DNA from: an uncultured Aquimarina sp.
GTDB taxonomy: Bacteria; Bacteroidota; Bacteroidia; Flavobacteriales; Flavobacteriaceae
Assembly (NCBI GenBank): GCA_947503835.1
Contig: CANNFM010000027.1
Location: 1-38,352, forward strand
Length of the DNA stretch: 38,352 nt
Direction of reading: 5' to 3'
In this document: positions 1 through 8,051 of the stretch, in pieces
Numbering within the stretch: the stretch's first letter is position 1
Layout: every line of letters begins with the position of its first letter
Notes under the pieces: generated by a model
The model's database searches: none
Told to the model about the DNA's origin: nothing
What the model saw: only the letters and a program-made list of their open reading frames with translations
Made by a program: the position numbers and the translations under genes

Positions 1-306
1 GCACCTGTTGTTCCTTGTGCTCCGGTTACACCCTGTGCACCAGTGGCTCCAGTGGCACCTGTTATTCCTTGTGCACCAGTAGTTCCAGTCGCACCTGTTG
101 TTCCTTGGGCTCCGGTTACACCCTGTGCACCAGTGGCTCCAGTGGCACCTGTTGTTCCTTGTGCACCAGTAGTTCCAGTCGCACCTGTTATTCCTTGCGC
201 TCCGGTTACACCCTGTGCACCAGTAGTTCCAGTGGCACCTGTTATTCCTTGGGCTCCGGTTACACCCTGTGCACCAGTAGTTCCAGTCGCACCTGTTATT
301 CCAGTT
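1..306 (-). repeat. Collagen-coding tandem repeat, 9-bp units in 54- and 36-bp modules
   Basis: On the plus strand, modules start with GCACCTGTTRTTCC at 1, 55, 91, 145, 181, 235 and 289, giving lengths 54, 36, 54, 36, 54, 54. Each is a multiple of the 9-bp Gly-X-Y codon triplet, so copy-number changes keep the frame. Copies differ by only a few substitutions, which suggests recent expansion or gene conversion. Confidence 0.9.
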
Positions 307-602
307 GGGCCCACAGCTCCTGTAGGACCTGTTGGTCCTCCTGTACATAAGCTGCTCCAAGAGTTATTATTATATTGATAAACACAATCATCATCAGTAT
401 TATAAACTAATGCTCCATTAAGAGGAGTGATAGCGTTCATTTGTGTTGTAGTTACTCGAGTGAGTACAAGTGCTTTGTCAGTACTCTCTAATTCCAATAG
501 AGAAGAAGGGTCAATTTGATTGGGATTATCACCAATCTTGACCTGCGCATAGGAATTAGCCAAAGATAAAAGTAAAATTAGTAGGGGTAATTTTATCTTC
601 AT
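1..602 (-). CDS. Secreted collagen-like Gly-X-Y repeat protein, 3' end outside window
   Basis: The reading frame starts with ATG at 602 and stays open to the left edge, so about 200 residues are visible and the C-terminus is missing. Residues 1-20 form a signal peptide ending in SYAQ. The next ~80 residues (starting KIGDNPNQIDPSSLLELEST, with ALVLTRVTTTQMNAI and GALVYNTDDD) resemble the N-terminal part of many secreted Bacteroidota surface or tail-fibre-like proteins. From about residue 85 on it is uninterrupted Gly-X-Y (GPTGPTG, then GATGTTGAQGVTGAQGIT units). Collagen-like stretches in bacteria usually form trimeric stalks; that role is inferred here. A good promoter lies ~130 bases upstream. 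Confidence is high for the gene, low for its function. Confidence 0.85.
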   Translation of the reverse strand, partial: MKIKLPLLILLLSLANSYAQVKIGDNPNQIDPSSLLELESTDKALVLTRVTTTQMNAITPLNGALVYNTDDDCVYQYNNNSWSSLCTGGPTGPTGAVGPTGITGATGTTGAQGVTGAQGITGATGTTGAQGVTGAQGITGATGTTGAQGTTGATGATGAQGVTGAQGTTGATGTTGAQGITGATGATGAQGVTGAQGTTG

Positions 603-737
603 AGTTTACGTTTTGGGTGCGGTTAAAAAATCTTTAAATTATGGTTTAACCGTAATTGATTTCATGATTTAAAAAAAATCCTCATAAATATGAAGATAAA
701 TATAAACTGTTAAAACTTTAAAATCCAATTAACTAAG

Positions 738-767
738 CAAATATACAATTTTTTCGGTAAAATACAA
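738..767 (-). promoter_or_regulatory. Promoter of the collagen-like gene
   Basis: On the minus strand TTG (765-767) is followed after 19 bases by TATATTTG (745-738), an exact Bacteroidota -7 box (TAnnTTTG). Transcription would start near 731, leaving a ~130-base leader before the ATG at 602. Confidence 0.6.
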
Positions 768-877
768 TTATTACCGATAAAACACCATTTTTTAATGAGT
801 TGATTTTGTGTTCTGTTAAAATTTCATTCAACATTAATAAAAAAAAACATTTTATTTTTTATTTAAGAGAATTCTAA

Positions 878-885
878 TACATTTG
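878..885 (+). promoter_or_regulatory. -7 box of the tRNA-Gly gene
   Basis: TACATTTG matches TAnnTTTG exactly and lies 11 bases before the mature tRNA 5' end. No clear -33 TTG is seen at 19-base spacing. Confidence 0.6.
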
Positions 886-896
886 CGATCGTAAAA

Positions 897-969
897 GCGG
901 GAGTAGCTCAGTTGGTAGAGCGTCAGCCTTCCAAGCTGAATGTCGCCAGTTCGAACCTGGTCTCCCGCT
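897..969 (+). tRNA. tRNA-Gly (anticodon TCC)
   Basis: A 73-nt cloverleaf. The acceptor stem GCGGGAG (897-903) pairs with CTCCCGC (962-968), with T969 as discriminator; CCA is not encoded. The D-arm contains AGCTCAGTTGGTAGAGC. The anticodon stem TCAGC/GCTGA encloses loop CTTCCAA with anticodon TCC at 930-932. The T-arm contains GTTCGAACC. It reads glycine GGA/GGG codons. Confidence 0.97.
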
Positions 970-971
970 CT

Positions 972-1008
972 AAAAGGATTCTATTTAATAACAAATAGGA
1001 TCTTTTTT
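972..1008 (+). terminator. Terminator after tRNA-Gly
   Basis: GATTCTATTT (977-986) pairs with AAATAGGATC (993-1002), with one G-U pair, around a 6-base loop. The flanking A-run (972-975) and T-run (1003-1008) extend the stem and give the U-tract. Confidence 0.7.
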
Positions 1009-1040
1009 CTTTTAAGATTCTTAATGCAAGTGTTTCTTTT

Positions 1041-1070
1041 TTGTTTCTGCCGGAGTAAAATATTACTTTG
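1041..1070 (+). promoter_or_regulatory. Promoter of the flippase-like gene
   Basis: TTG (1041-1043), a 19-base spacer, then TTACTTTG (1063-1070), which matches TAnnTTTG at all fixed positions but one. The start site would be near 1077, leaving a ~118-base leader. Confidence 0.5.
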
Positions 1071-1194
1071 CGAGTATATACATTCTTCATTTTTATTATA
1101 AATGATTTGAAGCTAATTTATAACACATGAATAGTAGAAGTTTTACTAATTTTAGTAAATAATTTTAAAGGCACTAAGTAATGCATATAAAGTT

Positions 1195-2115
1195 TTGAAA
1201 CGATTTGGTTTTTTGGTTAAATTTTTGGGAGTACTTCTGTTTTGCTTTTTAATTTATAAAGTTGGTTGGAAGGAAACCTTAGATTCGATTAGTAAGGTTT
1301 CTGTTATTCATTTGTTAGTTGCACTACTTATTTTTTGGATTGCCTTCTATTTAAAAAGTGTAAGATGGAGGATTGTTTCTAATTCTTATGGTGTACGATT
1401 GCAAAATTATCAGGCATTTAAAGTTTTTTTTATAGGTCTTTTTCTTGCAAATATTACTCCGGGTAAAATTGGAGATTTTGCAAGACTGTTTTATATTAAA
1501 GATCAATTACCTAGTCAAAAGATTGGTTGGTCTAGTCTTATCATGGATCGGATTTTTGATTTAGTTTGCTTGGTATTTTTCAGTTCGATTGCTCTTTTTT
1601 ATTATCAAATACATTTTAGTATATTAAAATTACCTGATAATTCCTGGTCTTTGCTAATATGGATTGGAGTTTTACTTTTAGGAATTGCCCTTTTTTATAT
1701 CCTACGAAATAAATTGATTAAAATCATACAACCTTGGTGGAATGCATTTAATTCTCATAATCTTAGAGGTTATAGTGGTCTGAAAGCTTTAGGTATAACC
1801 TGTCTTAGTATGATTTTGATTTATGGTGTGTTTAATTATGTTGCTTGGGTAATGAATATTTCAATAAATCATTTAGGGTTGTTTCTAGGAGCTTTTATTT
1901 TAGGGATATTAACACTGCTTCCAATTACCATATTAGGAATTGGTGTCCGCGAAACATCGCTGGTCATTATTTTTCAATTGTATGATCTTCCTTCTCAAGA
2001 TGCGATAGCATTATCGTTGATCATCTTTTTGCTTCAGCTTATTTCTTTACTACCGGGTGCTATTTGGTTTTATTTTTCACCTGTAGAATTAAGTAAGCTT
2101 AGACAACTTGAGTAA
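1195..2115 (+). CDS. Flippase-like / LPG-synthase-type integral membrane protein (UPF0104)
   Basis: A 306-residue polytopic membrane protein with about eight hydrophobic segments. It resembles the lysylphosphatidylglycerol synthase transmembrane domain family (AglD/UPF0104), which often accompanies glycosyltransferases and is thought to handle lipid-linked sugars; the exact substrate is unknown. Supporting stretches are KSVRWRIVSNSYG near residue 54, GLFLANITPGKIGDFARLFY around 86-105, MDRIFDLVCL around 117-126, and GIGVRETSLVI in the C-terminal third. The start is TTG at 1195: the only nearby ATG (1181) is out of frame, and an in-frame stop lies at 1156. It ends 4 bases before the convergent GT2 gene. 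It probably opens the glycan locus. Confidence 0.8.
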   Translation: MKRFGFLVKFLGVLLFCFLIYKVGWKETLDSISKVSVIHLLVALLIFWIAFYLKSVRWRIVSNSYGVRLQNYQAFKVFFIGLFLANITPGKIGDFARLFYIKDQLPSQKIGWSSLIMDRIFDLVCLVFFSSIALFYYQIHFSILKLPDNSWSLLIWIGVLLLGIALFYILRNKLIKIIQPWWNAFNSHNLRGYSGLKALGITCLSMILIYGVFNYVAWVMNISINHLGLFLGAFILGILTLLPITILGIGVRETSLVIIFQLYDLPSQDAIALSLIIFLLQLISLLPGAIWFYFSPVELSKLRQLE

Positions 2116-2119
2116 AACT

Positions 2120-3220
2120 TTATTTAGATAGCCTCTCGTTGTCTTGTATGTCCATCCACATGGCAAAAAGTAAGGATTGAAATCCGGATATTGTAAGAAA
2201 GATAAATATGATTAAATAATCTGTTGGAGTTTTTGAATCCGGATCTAAAAAGTTGACAATTAATTGATATAAAAAATAAATATTAACCGTTCCTATTATA
2301 AAAGAAATCCAATAGAGTACATATAAAGGATGAAAACTTCTATATAAATATTTTGTTTGTAAACGTTTAAAAAAGCAACGAATAAGTAAAAACAGAATAG
2401 GAAAAGAAACTTTAAGAATATTCAATTTAGATTTTTCACCTACTCCGTAGATTGGTTTTATTTTTACTTCTCGAATGGTACAGAAAGCAATATTCAATTT
2501 TACTAAAAGATCATTGGGCATTCCGTATCTTTTGTAGATGTCGTATAAAGGAACAGAGTTTAGTGCGTTATTAGATATTGCGGTATACCCGCTTTGGGTA
2601 TCAGAAATTCCCCAATATCCAGAGGCAATTTTAGTGAGAATGCTTAGAATAGAATTTCCTAAAAATCGAACTCTGGGAATTATAACCCAAGCACTTTTGT
2701 GGATTAATCGATTACCTTTTACGTAGTCAATACCTTCATCAATAACAGGTCTACATATGGGTTCAAGTTCATCAGGATCCATTTGGCCATCTCCAGCCAT
2801 TACAGCGGTGCAATCGATATCATGATCTTTGCACCATTTATATCCAGTGGCAATTGCAGCTCCTACACCTCCATTTTTAAGATGCTTGATAATGATTATT
2901 CGCTCGTTTTCTGGATCTTTATTAAGTATTTCTATAGGCGTAAATTTCTGTACTTCATCAATACTTTTTTGTCGTACTTCAATATCTGCTCGATTGTATA
3001 TATTAGGAGTAATTTCTTGAGAAATATTAGATACTAATTTAAGAGAAGATTTGTTTTCTTTTAAATGCTTAATAACTGCTCCAGTAGTGTCATCTTTGGA
3101 TGCGTCATCTACAACAATTATTCGGTCAACAAAATCTGGCATACTGTCTAATACCATTTTTATTTGTTTAGCTTCGTTGTAGCAAGGGACTACTACTGCA
3201 ATTGTTTTATTATTAAGCAT
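2120..3220 (-). CDS. GT2 family glycosyltransferase with C-terminal membrane helices (polyprenyl-phosphate sugar type)
   Basis: A 366-residue GT-A-fold inverting glycosyltransferase. The nucleotide-sugar site is visible as VVPCYNEAKQI (10-20), IIVVDDASKDDT (34-45) and GDGQMDPDEL (143-152), with GGVGAAIATGYKW (117-129) between. Two hydrophobic segments end the protein (around YVLYWISFIIGTVNIYFLYQ and YLIIFIFLTISGFQSLLFA), as in dolichol/polyprenol-phosphate sugar synthases that load a sugar onto the lipid carrier at the inner membrane. About 60 residues separate the DDAS motif from the GGVGAA motif, roughly twice the usual distance, so there is a hydrophilic insertion near residues 60-105. It is transcribed with the upstream TPR membrane protein (24-base gap). 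The sugar is unknown. Confidence 0.85.
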   Translation of the reverse strand: MLNNKTIAVVVPCYNEAKQIKMVLDSMPDFVDRIIVVDDASKDDTTGAVIKHLKENKSSLKLVSNISQEITPNIYNRADIEVRQKSIDEVQKFTPIEILNKDPENERIIIIKHLKNGGVGAAIATGYKWCKDHDIDCTAVMAGDGQMDPDELEPICRPVIDEGIDYVKGNRLIHKSAWVIIPRVRFLGNSILSILTKIASGYWGISDTQSGYTAISNNALNSVPLYDIYKRYGMPNDLLVKLNIAFCTIREVKIKPIYGVGEKSKLNILKVSFPILFLLIRCFFKRLQTKYLYRSFHPLYVLYWISFIIGTVNIYFLYQLIVNFLDPDSKTPTDYLIIFIFLTISGFQSLLFAMWMDIQDNERLSK

Positions 3221-3244
3221 TATAAATATGTATTTTAAATTGAG

Positions 3245-5212
3245 TTAGTTGTTAATGTTATCGGTTGCCCATTTCAAATTATTTTTGGCAAGTTGAAAAT
3301 TAGAATCTATTTTTAACGCTTCCCTGCATGCTTGTGCGCCTAATTTCCATTGCTTCATTTGATTATAGGCAGAGCATATGTTATTATATGCAAGTACATT
3401 ATTAGGGTCTATTTTTAGTAGTTCCTTACAAATTGAAATTACCATTTTGTATTCTTTCAATTTATAATATTTTAAACTTAATTCGATATATACATCTGGA
3501 GTCGGTTGCTCTTTTATTTTTTCTTGCAATATTTTAATTTCTTGTTTTAGACTTGTTGTTTTTTTAGAAATAGAATTTAATAATTGTATTGATTGTGAGT
3601 GATTTGGGCTTTTGATTAAAGCTTTTTTTAAGTAATTTTCTGCTTCTGTATATTTGTTTTGACTGATGAGATATTTTGCATAGAAATACTCTGGATCTGG
3701 AGAGGTTATATTGAATGCTAAAGCAGAGTTGAAATATTGCTCTGCCTTAGCATGATTTTTTTTACCACCATAAGCTATTGCCAAATTTATATGTATTAAG
3801 CAATAGTTAGGTTCTAGTTTATATGCACGATTAAAATATTCTAAGGCGGTATCATAATTTCCTTTTGCCATATGAGTAAGTCCATAATTCATTATACCTC
3901 TAGCATTTTTTGGGCTTTTTATAACAACATCCAACCATAAAGAATCGGAGGAGTCCCATATCTTGTTTCTTTGAGTGGTTCCGTATGCGTGTGCAGCTAT
4001 AATTAATAGGGATATAGAGATAATATAAGTAGTATAATTTTTACCTTTTTCTAATACATTATATTTTTCTAATACCATTTTAATTCCCCAAGGAACTGCA
4101 ATAAAAAGACCTATAAAAGGGAAAAACATTCGATGATCATTTGCAATCTGAAACAATGGATTTAGCGTAGTAGGGAGTAAAGCGATAAAAAACCAAGCGA
4201 TCCCAAATGCTATGGGTCTAAGCTGCTTTTTTAAAGCAGTTTTTATCATGATATAAATAAGTCCTAAAATCACTATAAACCCTAATAATATTTTCAAATC
4301 ATACCAAGGTTTTATAATAGCTATATCTGGGTCTGCACTTAGATTTATAGGAAGTATAAAGTTGCCTAAGTAATGTATAATTACATAGCATTGAGTGCTA
4401 ATGTATTCAAACTTTGTGACAAAATAATTAGTAGAATTTGTAGACTTAGGTGTTAGGTAGTATTGATTAAATAAAAAAAGTGAGGCGGCAATAATTCCGG
4501 TTGGAAGGACTTTTTTAAATAATTTTAAAATTTTTCGTCTCGTATCTTTTTTAAATTCCGAAATGAGATCATATTCTTCAAATAAAAGCACATACACAAA
4601 AAGGATCGGAAAAAACATCACTCCGGTTTGTTTCGTCCAAATTCCGATAATCATCGTAAGCAAATATAGATGCCATTTTCTACCTGTTGGGTGAATATAT
4701 AGAAGTAATGATGCAACTATACATAATGTAGAAAAAGAGTCTGATCGAGCACAGATATAATTAATAGTTTCTGCATTAGCTGTATGGAGTGCAAACCAGG
4801 CTGTAGCAAAAAGTGCTGTGATCCCGATAAACTTATTTTTTGAATCAGATTGTTTGTAAATATGTTTAGATAGTACAAATAACAAGGTAATTAAAGTTAA
4901 AAACCAAAAAAAGATATGATAGTGGTAATATCTAGGATTTAAACCACCGGCAATCGAGTAATCAATTGCATTTTTAAGAGTTATCATAGGTCGATAAGCC
5001 CTATTTGCAGGAAGTGAACTAAATGTATCGGCATTTGTAAAGAATTCTGTCCAATTGCTTAAGCTTCTTATCGATTCATTTTCTGAAATTGTATGGGTGT
5101 CATCAAAAAAGAAAGGATTATCAAAATGATTGAAATACACAAAAAAGGTAACAACCAGTATTACTACTAAAGCGCGGGACTCAAATTTTTTAGAGGTAAA
5201 GTTTTTGAACAT
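3245..5212 (-). CDS. GT-C-type membrane protein with C-terminal TPRs (TMTC-like)
   Basis: 655 residues. Residues ~12-425 are polytopic membrane segments. Early in the first outside loop is FFFDDTHTI (34-42), an acidic pair in the place where GT-C/TMTC enzymes carry their catalytic or metal-binding acids; RAYRPMITLKNAIDYS follows. Residues ~430-655 are tetratricopeptide repeats (AKGNYDTALEYFNRAYKLEP, then others). Known relatives transfer sugars from polyprenyl-phosphate donors outside the membrane, so a protein or glycan glycosyltransferase is plausible but unproven. The last ~45 residues (NNICSAYNQMKQW... FQLAKNNLKWA) are about two-thirds identical to the end of the GT-C protein at 10160-12382. 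It is upstream of the GT2 gene in a two-gene minus-strand unit, divergent from the sugar-modification genes. Confidence 0.8.
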   Translation of the reverse strand: MFKNFTSKKFESRALVVILVVTFFVYFNHFDNPFFFDDTHTISENESIRSLSNWTEFFTNADTFSSLPANRAYRPMITLKNAIDYSIAGGLNPRYYHYHIFFWFLTLITLLFVLSKHIYKQSDSKNKFIGITALFATAWFALHTANAETINYICARSDSFSTLCIVASLLLYIHPTGRKWHLYLLTMIIGIWTKQTGVMFFPILFVYVLLFEEYDLISEFKKDTRRKILKLFKKVLPTGIIAASLFLFNQYYLTPKSTNSTNYFVTKFEYISTQCYVIIHYLGNFILPINLSADPDIAIIKPWYDLKILLGFIVILGLIYIMIKTALKKQLRPIAFGIAWFFIALLPTTLNPLFQIANDHRMFFPFIGLFIAVPWGIKMVLEKYNVLEKGKNYTTYIISISLLIIAAHAYGTTQRNKIWDSSDSLWLDVVIKSPKNARGIMNYGLTHMAKGNYDTALEYFNRAYKLEPNYCLIHINLAIAYGGKKNHAKAEQYFNSALAFNITSPDPEYFYAKYLISQNKYTEAENYLKKALIKSPNHSQSIQLLNSISKKTTSLKQEIKILQEKIKEQPTPDVYIELSLKYYKLKEYKMVISICKELLKIDPNNVLAYNNICSAYNQMKQWKLGAQACREALKIDSNFQLAKNNLKWATDNINN

Positions 5213-5550
5213 ATTCTCTTTGCATTTTGGATAGCCTAAGGAAACTTTTTATTCTATTAGTATTAATGTTATTTTACCGTTTCCTTATTTTTATTAAGCT
5301 CAATCGGGATTAAATATAGCAGTTTTATGTTGTTTTCATAATCCTAAAAGCGAGTTTTTTATGTATTATAATGAGATTGAATATAAGATAATGGTTTTCA
5401 ATGACGCTAAAAAAAATAATTGTTCTAGTGAATTGTTGTCTCACTTCAATAAACAAAAATGAATTATACTATATTTGAGTATCCTTTTTTAAAATCGAAT
5501 GTTTTTTGATAGAAATTACTAAAAGGTATTATGAATTGTAAAATTGTTTA
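5213..5550. other. Divergent intergenic region of the glycan locus
   Basis: About 340 A+T-rich bases between divergent transcription units. Apart from one -7 box at 5470-5477 there is no ORF, RNA or repeat I can support. The minus-strand gene has a purine-rich AAAGAGAAT just before its ATG. Confidence 0.5.
5470..5477 (+). promoter_or_regulatory. Possible -7 box for the wbpD-like operon
   Basis: TATATTTG is an exact TAnnTTTG match 73 bases before the ATG at 5551. No TTG is found at 19-base spacing, so confidence is limited. Confidence 0.4.
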
Positions 5551-6126
5551 ATGAGTTTAAATTTCTTCGTTCACCAGACAGCAGTAATTGATAAAGGTTG
5601 CAAAATTGGGAAGGATACAAAAATATGGCATTTTTCTCATATTATGCCAAATAGTATCATTGGTAAGAGGTGCAATATCGGTCAAAATGTAGTTATTTCA
5701 CCTGGTGTAATTTTAGGCAACAATGTAAAAGTTCAAAATAATGTTTCAATTTATACCGGAGTTACTTGTGATGATGATGTTTTTTTAGGCCCTTCTTGTG
5801 TTTTTACCAATGTTGTAAACCCAAGAAGTAGTGTGAATAGGAGAGGGGAGTATGCCAAAACCCATGTAGGAAAAGGAGCAACAATAGGTGCAAACGCAAC
5901 CATTGTTTGTGGTCATGATATAGGTTCGTATGCTTTTATAGGAGCAGGAGCTGTTGTGACCAAAGACATAAAACCTTATGCTTTGGTAGTGGGTAATCCA
6001 GCCAAGCAAATAGGTTGGATGAGTGAGTACGGCCATAGGTTAAATTTTGACACAAATAATATAGCAATATGCCCAGAAAGCAATGAAAAATATAAATATA
6101 ACGATGGTAAAGTTTTTAAAGTATAA
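5551..6126 (+). CDS. wbpD: WbpD/WlbB-type sugar 3-N-acetyltransferase (left-handed beta-helix)
   Basis: 191 residues built of hexapeptide repeats (IGKDTKIWHFSHI, IGKRCNIGQNVVI, LGNNVKVQNNVSI, VGKGATIGANATI, IGSYAFIGAGAVV). The segment FTNVVNPRSSVNRRGEYAKT and the end VVGNPAKQIGWMSEYGHRL are, from memory, hallmarks of WbpD/WlbB. That enzyme acetylates the 3-amino group of UDP-2-acetamido-3-amino-2,3-dideoxy-D-glucuronate using acetyl-CoA in the cytoplasm, giving UDP-GlcNAc3NAcA for surface polysaccharide. The next gene, 3 bases downstream, is the matching 3-dehydrogenase (WbpB), which strengthens the call. The 6-dehydrogenase (WbpA) and a clear WbpE aminotransferase are not in the window. Confidence 0.85.
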   Translation: MSLNFFVHQTAVIDKGCKIGKDTKIWHFSHIMPNSIIGKRCNIGQNVVISPGVILGNNVKVQNNVSIYTGVTCDDDVFLGPSCVFTNVVNPRSSVNRRGEYAKTHVGKGATIGANATIVCGHDIGSYAFIGAGAVVTKDIKPYALVVGNPAKQIGWMSEYGHRLNFDTNNIAICPESNEKYKYNDGKVFKV

Positions 6127-6129
6127 TAC

Positions 6130-7086
6130 ATGAATAATCAAAACTTCGCAATAATCGGAGTAGGAGGTTATATTGCTCCTAGACATCTTAAGGCAATAAA
6201 GGATACTAATAATAATTTGATTGCTGCACTAGATAAATTTGATAGCGTAGGAATAATAGATAGTTATTTTCCGGATGCTCATTTTTTTGTTGAGTTTGAA
6301 AGATTTGATAGACATATAGAAAAGCTTAAAAGACAAAAAAATATACAACTAGATTATGTAAGTATATGTACGCCAAATTATTTACATGATTCTCATATAC
6401 GTATGGCCTTGCGCCGAAATGCAAGTGCGATTTGCGAAAAACCTTTGGTTCTTAATCCTTGGAACATAGATAATTTGATCGAAATTGAACAAGAATCCGT
6501 GGGAAAAGTAAATACTATTTTGCAATTAAGATTACATCCTAGTATTATTGCTTTGAAGGAAAAGGTAGAGAACGGACCAAAGGATAAAATATATGATTTT
6601 GATCTTACTTATCTCACCTCAAGAGGTAATTGGTATCACGCTTCTTGGAAAGGAGATGTTTCAAAATCAGGTGGTATAGCTACGAATATAGGTGTTCATT
6701 TTTATGATATGTTATCTTGGGTTTTTGGGGAGCTAAAAGAAAATAAAGTTCATCTTCTTACAAATGATACTGCTTCCGGCTATCTCGAGTTTGAAAAAGC
6801 CAGAGTACGTTGGTTCTTATCTGTTGACTATGATAATATCCCTGATGAAATAAAAATCCAAGGTAAGAGGACCTATAGATCAATCACTATTGATAACGAA
6901 GAAATAGAATTCAGTACAGGTTTTACAGAACTACATACAAGAAGCTATGAAGGGATATTAGAAGGAAAAGGCTATGGGTTGATTGACGCTAAACCTTCTA
7001 TTGAAATCGTACACGATATTAGAAATGCAGAAATTACTCCCTTGAAAGGAGATTATCATCCTTTTTTGAAAAACAAAAACGTTTAG
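6130..7086 (+). CDS. wbpB: WbpB/WlbA-type UDP-sugar 3-dehydrogenase (Gfo/Idh/MocA family)
   Basis: 318 residues. The N-terminal Rossmann segment FAIIGVGGYIAPRHLKAI (6-23) has the WbpB/WlbA form of the dinucleotide motif. It is followed by DSVGIIDSYFP, DYVSICTPNYLHDSHIRMAL (75-94) and the family CEKP motif with the catalytic lysine at 104. GGIATNIGVHFYDML contains the downstream conserved H and D of the family. The known reaction oxidises C3 of UDP-GlcNAcA with NAD, the hydride then passing to 2-oxoglutarate, before transamination (WbpE) and acetylation (WbpD). It follows the wbpD-like gene by 3 bases and precedes a GT2 gene. The family call is firm; the exact substrate is inferred from the neighbour. 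Confidence 0.85.
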   Translation: MNNQNFAIIGVGGYIAPRHLKAIKDTNNNLIAALDKFDSVGIIDSYFPDAHFFVEFERFDRHIEKLKRQKNIQLDYVSICTPNYLHDSHIRMALRRNASAICEKPLVLNPWNIDNLIEIEQESVGKVNTILQLRLHPSIIALKEKVENGPKDKIYDFDLTYLTSRGNWYHASWKGDVSKSGGIATNIGVHFYDMLSWVFGELKENKVHLLTNDTASGYLEFEKARVRWFLSVDYDNIPDEIKIQGKRTYRSITIDNEEIEFSTGFTELHTRSYEGILEGKGYGLIDAKPSIEIVHDIRNAEITPLKGDYHPFLKNKNV

Positions 7087-7133
7087 TATTCTTTTTTTAA
7101 ACAAAATCTTATCTGAGATCAAAAAATAAAATC

Positions 7134-8051
7134 ATGAAGCTATCTATAGTTAGTCCTGTTTACAATGCAGAGTATATTATACCCTTGTTAGTTAAGCGGA
7201 TTGAAAACAGTGTAAGTACGATAACTGAAGATTATGAAATTATTTTAGTTGAGGATTATAGTCCTGATAATTCTTGGACGAGAATTAAGGATATTGCGAA
7301 AATAAATAAGAAGGTTATTGGTGTAAAACTTAGTAGAAATTTTGGGCAACATTATGCTATTACTGCGGGATTATATAGGGCAAAAGGAGATTGGGTTGTG
7401 GTTATGGATTGTGACTTACAAGATCAACCAGAAGAAATAGAAAAACTTTATAATAAGGCGAAAGAAGGGTATGATATAGTTTTAGCAAGAAGGAAGGAGC
7501 GAAAAGATAATTTTTTTAAAAAGATGTTCTCGATCTTTTTTTATAAAATGTTATCTTTTTTTACAGATACAAAACAAGATAGAGCAGTAGCAAATTTTGG
7601 GATTTATCACAAAAAAGTAATAGACTCTGTATTGAAAATGGGAGATGTTATTCGTGTTTTTCCTATTATGATTCAGTGGGTAGGGTTTACTAAAACATCT
7701 ATAAATGTCGATCATGCGAAAAGAGAATCAGGTAAATCTGCATATACTTTTTCAAAATTATTTAGACTAGCCATAAATACTTTTTTAACATTTTCTAATA
7801 AACCATTAATACTTACAATTCGTTTTGGGTTTTTAATTTCATTTATTTCTTTTTTAGTGGGTTGTTTTTATCTGTATAGATACTTAACTGATGGGATTGA
7901 GGTTGTTGGATATACCAGTCTTATTCTCTCTATTTGGTTTTTAGCTGGAATTATAATATTCTCTATAGGAATTCTTGGTTTGTATGTTGGAAAGATATTT
8001 GATACCGCAAAAAAAAGACCTACATTTATTATTGATGAAATTATCGAATGA
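7134..8051 (+). CDS. GtrB/ArnC-like polyprenyl-phosphate glycosyltransferase (GT2)
   Basis: 305 residues. The GT-A domain shows SIVSPVYNAEYIIPLL (4-19), IILVEDYSPDNSW (36-48), KLSRNFGQHYAITAGL (65-80) and VVVMDCDLQDQPEE (88-101, DxD and QDxPE). HAKRESGKSAYTFSKL marks the ArnC/GtrB/DPM1 subgroup. Two C-terminal membrane helices follow (around 230-250 and 264-287). Such enzymes charge undecaprenyl phosphate with a sugar at the cytoplasmic face, which is then flipped and used by a GT-C enzyme. Both a flippase-like protein (1195-2115) and GT-C proteins are in this locus. Its last 4 bases overlap the next ATG (translational coupling). Confidence 0.9.
   Translation: MKLSIVSPVYNAEYIIPLLVKRIENSVSTITEDYEIILVEDYSPDNSWTRIKDIAKINKKVIGVKLSRNFGQHYAITAGLYRAKGDWVVVMDCDLQDQPEEIEKLYNKAKEGYDIVLARRKERKDNFFKKMFSIFFYKMLSFFTDTKQDRAVANFGIYHKKVIDSVLKMGDVIRVFPIMIQWVGFTKTSINVDHAKRESGKSAYTFSKLFRLAINTFLTFSNKPLILTIRFGFLISFISFLVGCFYLYRYLTDGIEVVGYTSLILSIWFLAGIIIFSIGILGLYVGKIFDTAKKRPTFIIDEIIE

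Noticed and set aside
15..378. Plus-strand reading frames rich in Cys/Ser and in Pro/Val/Ala across the left edge
   Set aside because: They are the antisense of the Gly-X-Y coding repeat on the minus strand, which has a proper signal peptide and promoter.
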